From: Marinicella meishanensis
GTDB lineage: Bacteria > Pseudomonadota > Gammaproteobacteria > Xanthomonadales > Marinicellaceae
Length of the DNA stretch: 64,000 nt
Direction: 5' to 3'
Assembly: GCF_019931145.1 (NCBI RefSeq)
Contig: NZ_JAIOUV010000007.1
Span: forward strand, 1-64,000
A program made the translations under genes and the position numbers. Shown here piece by piece: positions 44,547-54,109 of this stretch. Position 1 is the stretch's first letter. Every line of letters starts with the position of its first letter. The notes under the pieces were generated by a model that saw nothing but the letters and a program-made list of their open reading frames with translations, did not search any database and was not told the origin of the DNA.

Positions 44547-45169
44547 GGCTCAAGCCCTGTTTTAAATGCCTTCATGTGGTCGACAATTTGGGCTTGGACC
44601 TGGGCAATCGATTGATTGGCATCGACCAACTTAATGCGGCCGGGGTCTTGTTCAGCCCGTTGCAGATAGCCCTGCCTGATCTGCTCAAAAAAGGTCAGGT
44701 CTTCTTGTTCTATGCGGTCTTTGTCCGATCGCTGGGCGGCCCGCTGCAAACCAGTGGCTGGATCGACATCCAACAACAAGGTCAAATCTGGTTGGGTGTC
44801 TGCCACCACCCACCGTTCCAAAAACTCAATGGTGGACCAGGCGATGCCCCGGCCTTGCCCTTGATACGCAAAACTGGCATCCACAAAGCGGTCCGAAACC
44901 ACCCATTGACCAGCCGCCAAGGCGGGTCTGATGACTTTGGCGAGGTGCTCATTGCGCGCAGCAAACATCAACAACAATTCAGTTTCATCGGCCAGGTGAT
45001 CACTGTGCAACAACAACTCACGTATGCGCTCAGCATTGGCCTCGCCGCCGGGCTCACGGGTGGTGATGTAAGGTACTTGCCACGCATCCAATTGCGCGGT
45101 GATGCAGGCCATGGCGGTCGATTTGCCGGCCCCTTCAGAACCTTCTAAGGTGATGAATTGGGCGCCCAT
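44543..45169 (-). CDS. tmk: thymidylate kinase
   Basis: Tmk phosphorylates dTMP to dTDP. It has 208 residues, with P-loop EGSEGAGKST near the N-terminus, TREPGGEANAERIRELLL with the DR/E-type catalytic region, and SDRFVDASFAYQGQGRG. The ATG at 45169 shares its A with the mltG stop. A GTG one codon earlier was rejected because it lies inside mltG. It is the typical mltG-tmk-holB order. Confidence 0.95.
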   Translation of the reverse strand: MGAQFITLEGSEGAGKSTAMACITAQLDAWQVPYITTREPGGEANAERIRELLLHSDHLADETELLLMFAARNEHLAKVIRPALAAGQWVVSDRFVDASFAYQGQGRGIAWSTIEFLERWVVADTQPDLTLLLDVDPATGLQRAAQRSDKDRIEQEDLTFFEQIRQGYLQRAEQDPGRIKLVDANQSIAQVQAQIVDHMKAFKTGLEP

Positions 45170-46170
45170 CACTCGCCCCGCAAATAGGCAGCCACGGCTT
45201 TTTGATGTTGCTCGTAAGTCTCGCTGAAGGTGTGCCCGCCTTTGTTGTTGGCCACGAAATACAGTTCCTTGCCCTGGTTGGGGTGGGCAGCAGCCACGAT
45301 CGATGCGCCACTGGCCATGGCAATTGGGGTGGGCGGTAAGCCAGTGCGGGTGTAGGTGTTGTAAGGCGTGTCGGTTTTCAAATGGGCGGAGGTGATGTCA
45401 CCCGCATAGGCCGAGCCGACACCATAAATCACTGTGGGATCAGTTTGCAATTTCATGCCTTTTTGTAGGCGTCGGTGGAACACCCCTGAGATGATGTTGC
45501 GTTCACTGGGCTCTGCCGTTTCTTTCTCAATGATCGAGGCCAAAATCAACAATTCATAAGGGGATTTGAGGGTGAGTGATGGGTCGCGGTTTTCCCAGGC
45601 TGTTAACAATGCCTCATTGAGGTCCTGGTGGGCCCGCTGCAACACATCAAAATCAACATCGTCTTTGGTGTACTGATAAGTTTCTGGTAAAAACTGACCT
45701 TCCAAATTGCCCGTTTGAATGCCCAATCTGTTTTTCAATTCACTGTCCTTGATGTCCACCAAAACCTGTTTCAGTGGACTGTTGAGAAACTGTTTTTTGA
45801 TTTGTTCCCAGGTATGCCCTTCAACGATGGTGATGCTGTAGGTTTTGACCCGGTAATCATCGATGTAGGTGATCAATTCGCGTGGCGTCATGGCTTCAGC
45901 GATTTCAAACTCACCAGATTTGATGGCACCACCCAGGTCATTGAAACGGGCCATGATTTTCCAGTTCATTTCGGAACCATAGCCGCCTTGGTCATGCACC
46001 ATGGCAACAAAGTCACTGTAATGACTGCCTTTTTCGATGTCCAACACCACCGGTAAATTCTTAAATACCGGGGTCAGCAAGAACTGCTGGTACTGCTGAT
46101 ACAGGAAAAATCCGACACCAGCCACCAACAAAATCACCACACCTGCAATGGACAACAATACTTTTTTCAT
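45169..46170 (-). CDS. mltG: endolytic transglycosylase MltG
   Basis: MltG cuts nascent peptidoglycan and terminates glycan strand growth. It has 333 residues; the start at 46170 overlaps the pabC stop as ATGA and gives a membrane anchor (VLLSIAGVVILLVAGVGFFLY). The YceG/LysM-like part is followed by the catalytic core ASIIEKETAEPSERNIISGVFHRRL, with the catalytic glutamate, and QTDPTVIYGVG and NTYTRTGLPPTPI. An earlier in-frame start at 46242 lies within pabC. Confidence 0.95.
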   Translation of the reverse strand: MKKVLLSIAGVVILLVAGVGFFLYQQYQQFLLTPVFKNLPVVLDIEKGSHYSDFVAMVHDQGGYGSEMNWKIMARFNDLGGAIKSGEFEIAEAMTPRELITYIDDYRVKTYSITIVEGHTWEQIKKQFLNSPLKQVLVDIKDSELKNRLGIQTGNLEGQFLPETYQYTKDDVDFDVLQRAHQDLNEALLTAWENRDPSLTLKSPYELLILASIIEKETAEPSERNIISGVFHRRLQKGMKLQTDPTVIYGVGSAYAGDITSAHLKTDTPYNTYTRTGLPPTPIAMASGASIVAAAHPNQGKELYFVANNKGGHTFSETYEQHQKAVAAYLRGE

Positions 46171-46988
46171 GCATTCAATAACGCTTCCCAATACCTGTTT
46201 ATTGTAGCGTGAACCGATGAGGAAGTGCCAAAGGAAATGCAATCTTTTGCGCCTGGGCCAATGACTTGGGACACCGCTGTGAAGCCACGCACCGCATTGC
46301 CCACCAACAGGCCATCAAAATCTGGCACTTGCTGCCAAGCAATCGCTTGTTGTTGTACCGCACACACACTTTTGAGCCAGCTCAAGGCCACGCCCTGGAC
46401 GCCACATTGACTCAATTCTGGAGTCCATATCTGCTCCCCTTTGAGCAACAACACGTTTTGCTGGGTGGTTTCAATCACCTGGTCTGCCACATCCAGCAGC
46501 AACAAATCGTCGGCGGTGGGGTGTTGCTGCAATTCGGCCGACAACAACACCTGCTCCAGCCGACTGAGGTGTTTGAGTCCAGCCAGGTTGGGTTGGTGTG
46601 ACAAACGGCCATTGGCGACCGCCAAGGTGATGGGATCCGCGGTGGCGGCGTTGAGCAGGTCATGGGCAGTCAACAGCCACTCAAAACGGCCCGTTTGTGG
46701 GCGATACCCGCGTTCCTCCCCTGCCCTGAAAACCAACAATTTCAACACCCCATCTGGCTCGGCACATTGGCTGGCGTGTTGTTTCAGCAACCGTTGCATG
46801 TGGCTGACATCCAGCGCGTCAAACAGCAAGGCTTCAAGCCCCTTTTGCAAGCGCTGCAAGTGCCATGACAGCAGGGGAATGCGGCCGCGATGCCAGCGCA
46901 TGGTTTCGAACAAGCCATCGCCATACTGCATGGCCCGATTCAACAGCATATCAGGTCGACTGTGGTCAAATGAACTGGCAATGATCAT
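46167..46988 (-). CDS. pabC: aminodeoxychorismate lyase PabC
   Basis: This PLP enzyme of the class IV aminotransferase fold makes 4-aminobenzoate for folate. It has 273 residues with conserved blocks RAMQYGDGLFETMRW, GLKHLSRLEQVL (PLP-binding lysine near residue 140) and ETTQQNVLLLKG. Its start overlaps the pabB stop by four bases, so the two folate-pathway genes are coupled. E. coli has pabC here but keeps pabB elsewhere. Confidence 0.92.
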   Translation of the reverse strand: MIIASSFDHSRPDMLLNRAMQYGDGLFETMRWHRGRIPLLSWHLQRLQKGLEALLFDALDVSHMQRLLKQHASQCAEPDGVLKLLVFRAGEERGYRPQTGRFEWLLTAHDLLNAATADPITLAVANGRLSHQPNLAGLKHLSRLEQVLLSAELQQHPTADDLLLLDVADQVIETTQQNVLLLKGEQIWTPELSQCGVQGVALSWLKSVCAVQQQAIAWQQVPDFDGLLVGNAVRGFTAVSQVIGPGAKDCISFGTSSSVHATINRYWEALLNA

Positions 46989-48319
46989 GGCTTCCCGGAT
47001 GGATTGTGTGGTTCGGTCATGACGGGTTGCAAGGCATTGATCATGCCCTGGGCTTTGTGCCGTGTTTCGGCCAATTCAGCGTCGGGGTCTGAATCAAATA
47101 CGATGCCAGCGCCGGCATTGAAGTGGGCCTTTGAATCCAGCATGCCCACGGTCCTGATCAATATATTCAGGTCCACTTGACCGTTGTGGTTGATGTAGCC
47201 CAAACTGCCGGTGTAACAACCGCGGTCACGTTGTTCGATGGCATGAATGATTTCCATACAGCGTATTTTAGGACAACCGGTGATGGTGCCACCAGGAAAC
47301 AAGGCTTTGATGGCATCGACCACCGTGGCGTCCGGTTTCAAAGTGCCTTTGATGTTGGACACAATGTGATGCACATGTTGGTAACTTTCCACCACCATCA
47401 ACTCATTGACTGCCACGGTACCGGTGCGGCAAACCTTACCGATGTCATTGCGTTCCAAGTCGATCAACATGATGTGCTCAGCTTGTTCTTTGGGCGTCTC
47501 CAACAACTCCTTGATCATCGCCGCATCGGCTTGCGGGTCATCACCCCGAGGCCGCGTCCCGGCAATGGGTCGCGTTTCAATGACTCCATTTTTGATGCAA
47601 AACAAACGCTCAGGTGAAGAACTGACCACCGCAAAATTTTGCACTTGTAACAAGGCTGAAAACGGTGCTGGGTTGGCTTGGCGCAGGCGTGCAAACAAGG
47701 CCGCCGGGGTCACTTCCGGGGCCAGGTTAACCCGATATTGACGGGATAAATTGGCTTGATATATGTCCCCTGCCCGGATCAAGGCCTTGGCCTCATTCAC
47801 CGCCTGAATGAAGTGATCGGCCGCATCCTCCTTCGGCTGCTCAATGGCCGCTCTGCAGTGTGCACTGGCCGCCGGGGATGACAGTTGTGCTTGAATCATT
47901 GCGGCGGCCGCAGACGACTCCGCCCACAAAGTGGTCTTGCCGGCAATTTGATCATGCACCAACGCCCCTTGACAATACACGGCCAAGGCCAAAGGCTCGG
48001 CACAGTTGTGCTTGATCAAATGCGCCAACTTCGGCTCCATAAAATAAGCCGACTCATAAGCAAAGTAAACCAACCACCCCCATTGAAATGGGGCGGAACC
48101 GGCCGTGTCATTGGGCGGGCCATCAATGCAAAGCAACAATTGCTCCAGCTGCTCACGATCATAGGCCAGCATTTCCATGCTGGGAGCCGCCATCAAGATG
48201 TCATAGCGGCCCAAGTGTTCATTGACCGATTGGCTTTCGAGTAAGGCAGGAAAAAAGCCTGATTGGGTAGCCGCCAAGGCCAACAAATCAGGCTTTGAAT
48301 CAAGTTGAATCTCAATCAA
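46985..48319 (-). CDS. pabB: aminodeoxychorismate synthase component I (PabB; TrpE family)
   Basis: This chorismate-binding enzyme of 444 residues makes 4-amino-4-deoxychorismate together with an amidotransferase not present in this window. The core has IYQANLSRQYRV, FCIKNGVIETRPIAGTRPRG, LERNDIGKVCRTGTV and PGGTITGCPKIRCMEII. It carries PIAGT where E. coli PabB has PIKGT with its active-site lysine, so by that motif alone it would look like TrpE. Coupling with pabC argues for PabB. The start is 16 bases after the fabF stop. Confidence 0.85.
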   Translation of the reverse strand: MIEIQLDSKPDLLALAATQSGFFPALLESQSVNEHLGRYDILMAAPSMEMLAYDREQLEQLLLCIDGPPNDTAGSAPFQWGWLVYFAYESAYFMEPKLAHLIKHNCAEPLALAVYCQGALVHDQIAGKTTLWAESSAAAAMIQAQLSSPAASAHCRAAIEQPKEDAADHFIQAVNEAKALIRAGDIYQANLSRQYRVNLAPEVTPAALFARLRQANPAPFSALLQVQNFAVVSSSPERLFCIKNGVIETRPIAGTRPRGDDPQADAAMIKELLETPKEQAEHIMLIDLERNDIGKVCRTGTVAVNELMVVESYQHVHHIVSNIKGTLKPDATVVDAIKALFPGGTITGCPKIRCMEIIHAIEQRDRGCYTGSLGYINHNGQVDLNILIRTVGMLDSKAHFNAGAGIVFDSDPDAELAETRHKAQGMINALQPVMTEPHNPSGKP

Positions 48320-48335
48320 GGTCGATCAAGCAAGG

Positions 48336-49583
48336 TCAACGGGCCGACAAGGCATTGAACACCAAAGAGCCGTTGGTGCCCCCAAACCCGAAGGAATTGG
48401 TGATCACCACACCCACCGGTGCATCACGGGCGGTGTTGGGCACATAATCCAAGTCACACTCAGGATCCGGATTGGTCAAGTTGATGGTGGGTGGCAGAAT
48501 TTGGTCTTTGATGGCCATCACACTGAACACCGCTTCAATGCCACCAGCGGCACCCAACAAATGCCCAGTCATGGATTTGGTGGATGACACCGCCATGTCA
48601 TGGGCATGGTCACCGAAAGCCACTTTGATGGCATCACTTTCGCCTTTGTCCCCTTGCGGAGTTGACGTGCCATGGGCATTGACATAGTTGAACTGATCGG
48701 CATTGAAACCGGAATCATTGATGGCATTGACCATGCAACGGGCCGCCCCTTCACCACCGGGTGATGGCGCAGTCATGTGGTGGGCGTCAGAACTCATGCC
48801 AAATCCAGACAGCTCGGCATAGATGTGGGCCCCACGCTGTTTTGCGTGTTCATACGCTTCAATCACCATCACACCGGCACCGTCACCCAACACAAAACCG
48901 TCGCGCTCCAGGTCCCAAGGCCGAGACGCTGCAGTTGGGTCATCATTGCGGGTTGACAAGGCTTTGGATTGTGAAAAGCCGCCAATGGCAATCGGAGTTG
49001 AGGCATATTCGGCACCGCCACAAATCATCACATCGGCATCACCGTAAACGATGGATCGGTAGGCCATGCCGATGCTGTGGGTGGCCGAAGAACAGGCCGA
49101 AACCATGGCCAAGTTGGGCCCTTTCAAGCCGTATTTGATGCTCAAATGACCAGAAGCCATGTTGATGATGGTGCTGGGAATGAAAAATGGTGAAATCCTT
49201 CTGGGGCCTTTTTCCAACCAGGTTTCGGTGGTGTTTTGGATGCCCAAAATACCACCAATACCCGCGCCCACATAGACGCCAATGCGTTCGGCATTGGCCT
49301 CGGTAACCTCCAAGCCCGAATCGACCATGGCATCATGACCAGCGGCCATGGCATAGTGGATGAATGGGTCCATTTTTTTGGCATCTTTGGCAGAGATGTA
49401 TTCAGTGACATCAAAGTCTTTGATTTCTCCAGCAATTTTGGCAGCAAAATCGGTGGTGTCAAAATGGGTGATTGGTGCAATGCCACTGACCCCGTTGCTG
49501 ATGTTATGCCAGGCTTGTTTCAGTGAATTCCCCACAGGCGATACGATGCCCATGCCCGTGACCACTACCCTGCGTTTAGTCAT
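48336..49583 (-). CDS. fabF: beta-ketoacyl-ACP synthase II
   Basis: FabF condenses malonyl-ACP with acyl-ACP in elongation. It has 415 residues, with the catalytic cysteine in VSACSSATHSIG near residue 165 and the histidines in NAHGTSTPQGD and KSMTGHLLGAAGG. The end FGFGGTNGSLVF is typical. It lies 140 bases after acpP, with a hairpin and T-tract between them that may reduce expression relative to the acyl carrier protein. Confidence 0.97.
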   Translation of the reverse strand: MTKRRVVVTGMGIVSPVGNSLKQAWHNISNGVSGIAPITHFDTTDFAAKIAGEIKDFDVTEYISAKDAKKMDPFIHYAMAAGHDAMVDSGLEVTEANAERIGVYVGAGIGGILGIQNTTETWLEKGPRRISPFFIPSTIINMASGHLSIKYGLKGPNLAMVSACSSATHSIGMAYRSIVYGDADVMICGGAEYASTPIAIGGFSQSKALSTRNDDPTAASRPWDLERDGFVLGDGAGVMVIEAYEHAKQRGAHIYAELSGFGMSSDAHHMTAPSPGGEGAARCMVNAINDSGFNADQFNYVNAHGTSTPQGDKGESDAIKVAFGDHAHDMAVSSTKSMTGHLLGAAGGIEAVFSVMAIKDQILPPTINLTNPDPECDLDYVPNTARDAPVGVVITNSFGFGGTNGSLVFNALSAR

Positions 49584-49669
49584 AGTTTGTCCCCGTCATT
49601 AAGTGGTTGCCCTGCAGTTGCATGGCATGATGTTGGTGTGGATTGAATGATTCCAGACCATAAAAACTG

Positions 49670-49698
49670 GAAAAGCCACGATCAGATCGCAGCTTTTC
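49670..49698 (-). terminator. attenuating hairpin between acpP and fabF
   Basis: On the minus strand GAAAAGC pairs with GCTTTTC around an inner CGAT/ATCG stem, and a GTTTTTAT tract follows five bases later. It lies 25 bases beyond acpP and before fabF, so it is probably a partial terminator setting a high ACP-to-FabF ratio. Confidence 0.55.
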
Positions 49699-49722
49699 AT
49701 TCAAATCATTCGGCAAAAAGTA

Positions 49723-49962
49723 TCAGGCGTTTTCAGTTACGTAATCGATCGCTTGTTGCACAGTGGTGATTTTTTCGGCATCCTCTTCAGGAATTTCACA
49801 TTCGAATTCCTCTTCCAAAGCCATGACCAGCTCAACGGTATCCAAAGAATCGGCGCCCAAGTCATCGACAAAAGAAGATGAATTGCTCAGCTCAGAAACT
49901 TCAACATCCAGATCCAACTGTTCAACTACGATTTCTTTTACTTTATTTTCTACGTCACTCAT
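49723..49962 (-). CDS. acpP: acyl carrier protein
   Basis: This is the carrier of fatty-acid intermediates, with 79 residues and a strongly acidic composition. The phosphopantetheine attachment serine is in [19 protein letters not shown], at about residue 38. The N-terminus has [13 protein letters not shown]. It lies between fabG and fabF as in E. coli. The 155-base leader is AT-rich and probably contains its own promoter, although no clean -35/-10 pair stands out. Confidence 0.98.
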   Translation of the reverse strand: MSDVENKVKEIVVEQLDLDVEVSELSNSSSFVDDLGADSLDTVELVMALEEEFECEIPEEDAEKITTVQQAIDYVTENA

Positions 49963-50117
49963 TGTGGTGTTTACCTATGTAAAAAAGCATATTGTATGCA
50001 AGGTTTATAAAATATTCCACCCTTATATTATGGCGGCCAAGGGATTATCAAGTATCCACCTGATATTTGTTTCAAACGTCTGTAACAGACAGCAGCCACT
50101 GCCCGTCAGACCTGCCT

Positions 50118-50867
50118 TCATGACATGTACATGCCGCCATTGACATGGATGGTTTCGCCGGTGATGTAAGCGCCGGCTCCTGAAGCCAAGAACAACACTG
50201 CCTGTGCAATGTCCTGGGTTGTGCCCAGGCGTTGCAGCGGCACTTGCTGCAACAAGCTGTCCCGTTGGGCCGCGTCCAACTCATCGGTCATGTCGGTTTG
50301 GATGTAACCGGGTGCCACCACATTGACGGTGATGCCACGTGAGCCGACTTCTCGAGCCAAGGACTTGGAAAAACCGATCAGTCCGGCTTTGGCTGCGGCA
50401 TAATTGCATTGACCCGGGTTACCCATGTCGCCAATCACTGAACCGATGTTGATGATGCGCCCGGTTTTGGCTTTCATCATGCCACGGATGCAGGCTTTGC
50501 TCATCAAGTAAATGGATGACAAATTGGTGTTGATGACCTGCTGCCAATCGTCCAGGTTCATGCGCATCAACAGTTTGTCATTGGTGATGCCGGCGTTGTT
50601 GACCAACACCGTGGGCAGACCCACCGAGCCTTTCAGTTCAGCCATCAGTTGGTCGACACTGTCTGCATTGGACACATCCAACACCGCCCCACGACCACCG
50701 TGGGCCGACAAGTAGTCGGTGATCGACTCTGCACCGCTGGCCGAAGTGGCGGTCCCAACCACCACCGCACCTTGTTTGGCCAAAGTCTCTGCGATGTCGC
50801 GACCAATGCCACGACTGGCACCCGTCACCAACACCACGGTGCCAGTTAAATCAAATAAATCACTCAT
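50118..50867 (-). CDS. fabG: 3-oxoacyl-ACP reductase FabG
   Basis: This NADPH-dependent short-chain reductase has 249 residues. The cofactor loop is TGASRGIGRDIA, the catalytic tetrad includes Ser in INIGSVIGDMG, and YAAAK holds the Tyr and Lys. The ATG at 50867 is preceded by GGGGAG; a GTG two codons earlier is also in frame. It follows fabD closely in the plsX-fabHDG order. Confidence 0.97.
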   Translation of the reverse strand: MSDLFDLTGTVVLVTGASRGIGRDIAETLAKQGAVVVGTATSASGAESITDYLSAHGGRGAVLDVSNADSVDQLMAELKGSVGLPTVLVNNAGITNDKLLMRMNLDDWQQVINTNLSSIYLMSKACIRGMMKAKTGRIINIGSVIGDMGNPGQCNYAAAKAGLIGFSKSLAREVGSRGITVNVVAPGYIQTDMTDELDAAQRDSLLQQVPLQRLGTTQDIAQAVLFLASGAGAYITGETIHVNGGMYMS

Positions 50868-50869
50868 GT

Positions 50870-51790
50870 TCACTCCCCGATTAATGATTGAAACCCTTTG
50901 GCATTGAGCAAAGGGATGACTTGTAAATTGCGATCAAAACGTTTGAACAGGCCTGACAGCACCTTACCGGGACCGCATTCTGCGACGGTGTCCACGCCTT
51001 GGTTTTGCAGGGCTTGCATGGTCTCTGTCCAACGCACTGGGGCAAACAGTTGTTGGGTCAAGGCCGCTTTGATGGCCGCCTCACTCTCGTGGCTTTGCAC
51101 ATCGACGTTGTGCAACACCGGAACTTGTGGCGTTTGCCATTCGGTGGCATCCAAGTCCGCTTTCAACTGCTCAGCAGCCGGTCGCATCAAAGCGCAATGA
51201 GAAGGCACACTGACGGCCAAAGGCATGACTTTTTTGGCCCCGGCATCGCTGCACAATTGGCTGGCTTCAGTCACAGCCTCAGTTTCACCAGCGATCACGA
51301 TTTGTCCGGGAGAGTTGTAATTGGCGGGGCTGACCTGGCCATTGGCTTGGGCACAAGCGGCTTCAACCGAGGCCTCATCCAAACCCAACACCGCGGCCAT
51401 AGATCCCGTGCCGGCAGGCACCGCCTGCTGCATGTATGTGCCCCGTTTGTGGACCAACTGGATGGCATCGGCAAAGTCCACCGCACCGGCACAAACCAAA
51501 GCCGAATATTCGCCCAAAGAGTGCCCCGCCATGACGGTCACCTGAATTTCTTTTCGCGCCATGATGGCTCGATAAATACCCACCGAGGTGGCCAACAAGG
51601 CCGGTTGGGTCCATTGGGTTTGATTGAGTTCTTCGGCTGGACCTTGGTTGACCATGTTGAGCAAGTCAATACCGAGGACTTCGTTGGCTGTTTTCAAACA
51701 AGCGGTCACTTCTGGATGGTCCATCAAACCATCCAACATGCCAACCGATTGCGATCCCTGACCAGGGAATACAAAAGCGAGTTTATTCAT
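50870..51790 (-). CDS. fabD: malonyl-CoA:ACP transacylase
   Basis: FabD loads malonate onto ACP. It has 306 residues, with the start AFVFPGQGSQSVGML, the catalytic serine in the AGHSLGEYSALVCAGA nucleophile elbow near residue 92, and the catalytic histidine in SVPSHCALM near 200. It lies 16 bases after fabH. The family length is normal. Confidence 0.97.
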   Translation of the reverse strand: MNKLAFVFPGQGSQSVGMLDGLMDHPEVTACLKTANEVLGIDLLNMVNQGPAEELNQTQWTQPALLATSVGIYRAIMARKEIQVTVMAGHSLGEYSALVCAGAVDFADAIQLVHKRGTYMQQAVPAGTGSMAAVLGLDEASVEAACAQANGQVSPANYNSPGQIVIAGETEAVTEASQLCSDAGAKKVMPLAVSVPSHCALMRPAAEQLKADLDATEWQTPQVPVLHNVDVQSHESEAAIKAALTQQLFAPVRWTETMQALQNQGVDTVAECGPGKVLSGLFKRFDRNLQVIPLLNAKGFQSLIGE

Positions 51791-51806
51791 TAGTTCTGTC
51801 GATAAA

Positions 51807-52778
51807 TCAGTATTTAATCAGAGCAGAGCCCCAGGTGAAACCACCACCAAAGGCCTCCAATAACAACACGTCCCCACGTGCGATTTGACCACTTCTGATG
51901 GCTTCATCCAAAGCCAGACCGACCGAAGCGGCCGAGGTGTTTCCATGTTTGTCGACCGTGACCACCACCTGGTCCATGCTCATGCTGAGTTTTTTGGCGG
52001 TGGCGGTGATGATGCGCAAATTGGCTTGGTGCGGGATCAACCAATCGATGTCGGTCTTTTTCAAGCCATTGGCTTTCAGGGTTTCTTTGACAATGCGACC
52101 CAAGGTCATGACCGCGGTTTTGAACACTTCATTGCCTTTCATGCGGATTTTCAAACCGCCATTGGGCTCATTTTTCAAACCGGTTGAAACCCCCACGGTG
52201 GCATTAAGCAAATGATCGTGACCGCCATCGGCATGTAAATGGGTGGACAAAATGCCGGGTTCTTCACTGGCCTCCAAGACGATGGCACTGGCGCCATCAC
52301 CGAACAACACACAGGTGGTGCGGTCATTCCAATCGACCATGCGGGTCAAGGTTTCGGTACCTATCACCAACGCCCGTTTGTGTTGTCCCGATTGGATGAA
52401 CTTATCGGCCACACCCAGGGCATATATGGAGCCACTGCAAGCGGCGTTGACGTCCATGGCGGCAATGCCATTGCAACCCAAGCCTTTTTGAATCAAACAG
52501 GCGGTGCTGGGAAACACCAGATCTGGGGTGGTGGTGCCGACCACAATCAAATCGATGTCATCGGCGGTCATACCAGCAGCGGCCAAGGCTTTTTCTGCCG
52601 CAGCCAAGCCCAACGTTGAAGACGTTTCGCCTTCACCAGCCACATGCCTTTGTTGAATGCCGGTGCGATCTCTGATCCACTGATCATCGGTATCCACCAT
52701 TTTTTCCAAATCGGCATTGGTCAGGATTTTTTTCGGCAAATGACTGCCGGTGCCACGAATTTTAGAATATATTCTCAT
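51807..52778 (-). CDS. fabH: beta-ketoacyl-ACP synthase III
   Basis: FabH starts fatty-acid synthesis by condensing acetyl-CoA with malonyl-ACP. It has 323 residues from MRIYSKIRGTGSHLP; a GTG five codons upstream adds unsupported residues. The catalytic triad is Cys in VNAACSGSIYAL, His in IPHQANLRI and Asn in HGNTSAASV. It is flanked by plsX and fabD. Confidence 0.97.
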   Translation of the reverse strand: MRIYSKIRGTGSHLPKKILTNADLEKMVDTDDQWIRDRTGIQQRHVAGEGETSSTLGLAAAEKALAAAGMTADDIDLIVVGTTTPDLVFPSTACLIQKGLGCNGIAAMDVNAACSGSIYALGVADKFIQSGQHKRALVIGTETLTRMVDWNDRTTCVLFGDGASAIVLEASEEPGILSTHLHADGGHDHLLNATVGVSTGLKNEPNGGLKIRMKGNEVFKTAVMTLGRIVKETLKANGLKKTDIDWLIPHQANLRIITATAKKLSMSMDQVVVTVDKHGNTSAASVGLALDEAIRSGQIARGDVLLLEAFGGGFTWGSALIKY

Positions 52779-52805
52779 TGAAGATTGTCCCACACTTATT
52801 TTTTC

Positions 52806-53768
52806 TTATGTTTGGTCTGATGTCCCTTGCTGGTGCTTGATGTATTTGGCGGTTCTCACCAAGGCATGGTAAAACCCATGTTGATTGCTGTTGCCATGTG
52901 CCTTAACCACCAGTCCGTCCAAGCCCAATAACAACGCCCCATTATATTGGGCCGGGTTGAAATTATCATCCTTATTTTGCCCCAACCACAGTGCTTTGAA
53001 TCGTTGCCACCAACCCCGTTTGGGCGCTGGCTTGAACTGTTGCAACACCCCTTCACAGGCTTTCAATGTGATGTTGCCCACAAAGCCATCACAACAAACC
53101 ACATCGGCATATCCCGCAAACAAGTGGGTGCCTTCACAGAAGCCCACGTAATTGAGGTCAGATGCCTGCAGCAGGCGATCAGCCTGTTGCACCGTGTCAT
53201 GGCCTTTGATGTGCTCGGTGCCCACATTCAACAGCGCCACTTCGGGCTGGCGACCACATTCAAGCAGGCCCGGGGCCATGGCCGCTCCCAGTTCGGCCAA
53301 GGCATACAAGTCATCGGCCCGGTACTCCAAAGTGGCGCCAATGTCCAAAAACAATGTGGGTTTGGGCACCCCCGGCAACACCGTGGCCAAGGCCGGTCGT
53401 TCGATGGGGAAATCCGCCTTGAGCCAATATTTGGCAAATCCCACCAAGGCACCGCTGTTGCCGGCGGTCAGGATGGCGTCGGCTTGTTTGTCAGCCACGG
53501 CTTTGATGGCCATGGACAAACTGCTGTCTTGCTTTTTGCGCAAGGCCAGCAAAGGTGATTCATCCATAGTCACCTGCCCTTCGACCACTTGGGGCTGTAA
53601 GCGAGGGCCCAGAGATGGCAATGTGTCTTGCAAGCTGTCCAGGGTGGTTTGATTGAGGAACAGTTTGATTTCAAAATCAGCCTGTTCCGCCATGAATTGT
53701 TGGATGGCCAGAACGCGACTGAGTGGGGTGTCATCGCCACCCAATAAATCAATGGCGATCACCGGCAT
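52806..53768 (-). CDS. plsX: phosphate acyltransferase PlsX
   Basis: PlsX makes acyl-phosphate from acyl-ACP for phospholipid synthesis. It has 320 residues from MPVIAIDLLGGDDTP, where most relatives read DAMGGD. Other family blocks are ADAILTAGNSGALVGFA, TLFLDIGA and VCCDGFVGNITLKACEG. The start at 53768 fits the family; one at 53813 adds a non-conserved tail. A hairpin with T-run lies between rpmF and this gene. Confidence 0.93.
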   Translation of the reverse strand: MPVIAIDLLGGDDTPLSRVLAIQQFMAEQADFEIKLFLNQTTLDSLQDTLPSLGPRLQPQVVEGQVTMDESPLLALRKKQDSSLSMAIKAVADKQADAILTAGNSGALVGFAKYWLKADFPIERPALATVLPGVPKPTLFLDIGATLEYRADDLYALAELGAAMAPGLLECGRQPEVALLNVGTEHIKGHDTVQQADRLLQASDLNYVGFCEGTHLFAGYADVVCCDGFVGNITLKACEGVLQQFKPAPKRGWWQRFKALWLGQNKDDNFNPAQYNGALLLGLDGLVVKAHGNSNQHGFYHALVRTAKYIKHQQGTSDQT

Positions 53769-53806
53769 GAGATGGCCCCATTGGGTTGGTGCTGGACCAT
53801 AACCCA

Positions 53807-53840
53807 CAAACAAAAATGGGTAAAGAAATCTTTACCCATT
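53807..53840 (-). terminator. hairpin with T-tract between rpmF and plsX
   Basis: On the minus strand AATGGGTAAAG-attt-CTTTACCCATT is a perfect 11-base stem followed by TTTGTTTG. It lies 53 bases beyond the rpmF stop and 39 before plsX, so it would end or attenuate the yceD-rpmF transcript. Confidence 0.75.
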
Positions 53841-53892
53841 GATGTATTGCAGTTCATGCGAGATTGGCTAGGTTGTGCCATCAGAGTTCAAC

Positions 53893-54090
53893 TCACTCTT
53901 CGGTATCAACCTCTTTCTCGTCAAACTGAACGACTTCTTTGCCACGGTAAAAGCCTTCTGGGCTGACGTGATGACGCAGATGAGTTTCACCGGTTTCACT
54001 TTCGATCGATAAAGTGCGTGATTTCAACTTATCATGCCCACGTCGCATGCCTCGTTTAGAAGGTGTGACACGGCTTTTTTGTACTGCCAT
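53893..54090 (-). CDS. rpmF: 50S ribosomal protein L32
   Basis: The protein has 65 residues and is basic at the N-terminus: [20 protein letters not shown] is the L32 signature. The C-terminus is [16 protein letters not shown] followed by an acidic tail. It lacks the zinc-binding cysteines of some bacterial L32 proteins, as in E. coli. It is placed between yceD and plsX as in most proteobacteria. Confidence 0.97.
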   Translation of the reverse strand: MAVQKSRVTPSKRGMRRGHDKLKSRTLSIESETGETHLRHHVSPEGFYRGKEVVQFDEKEVDTEE

Positions 54091-54109
54091 TTTGATTCTC
54101 CAAAATTAC

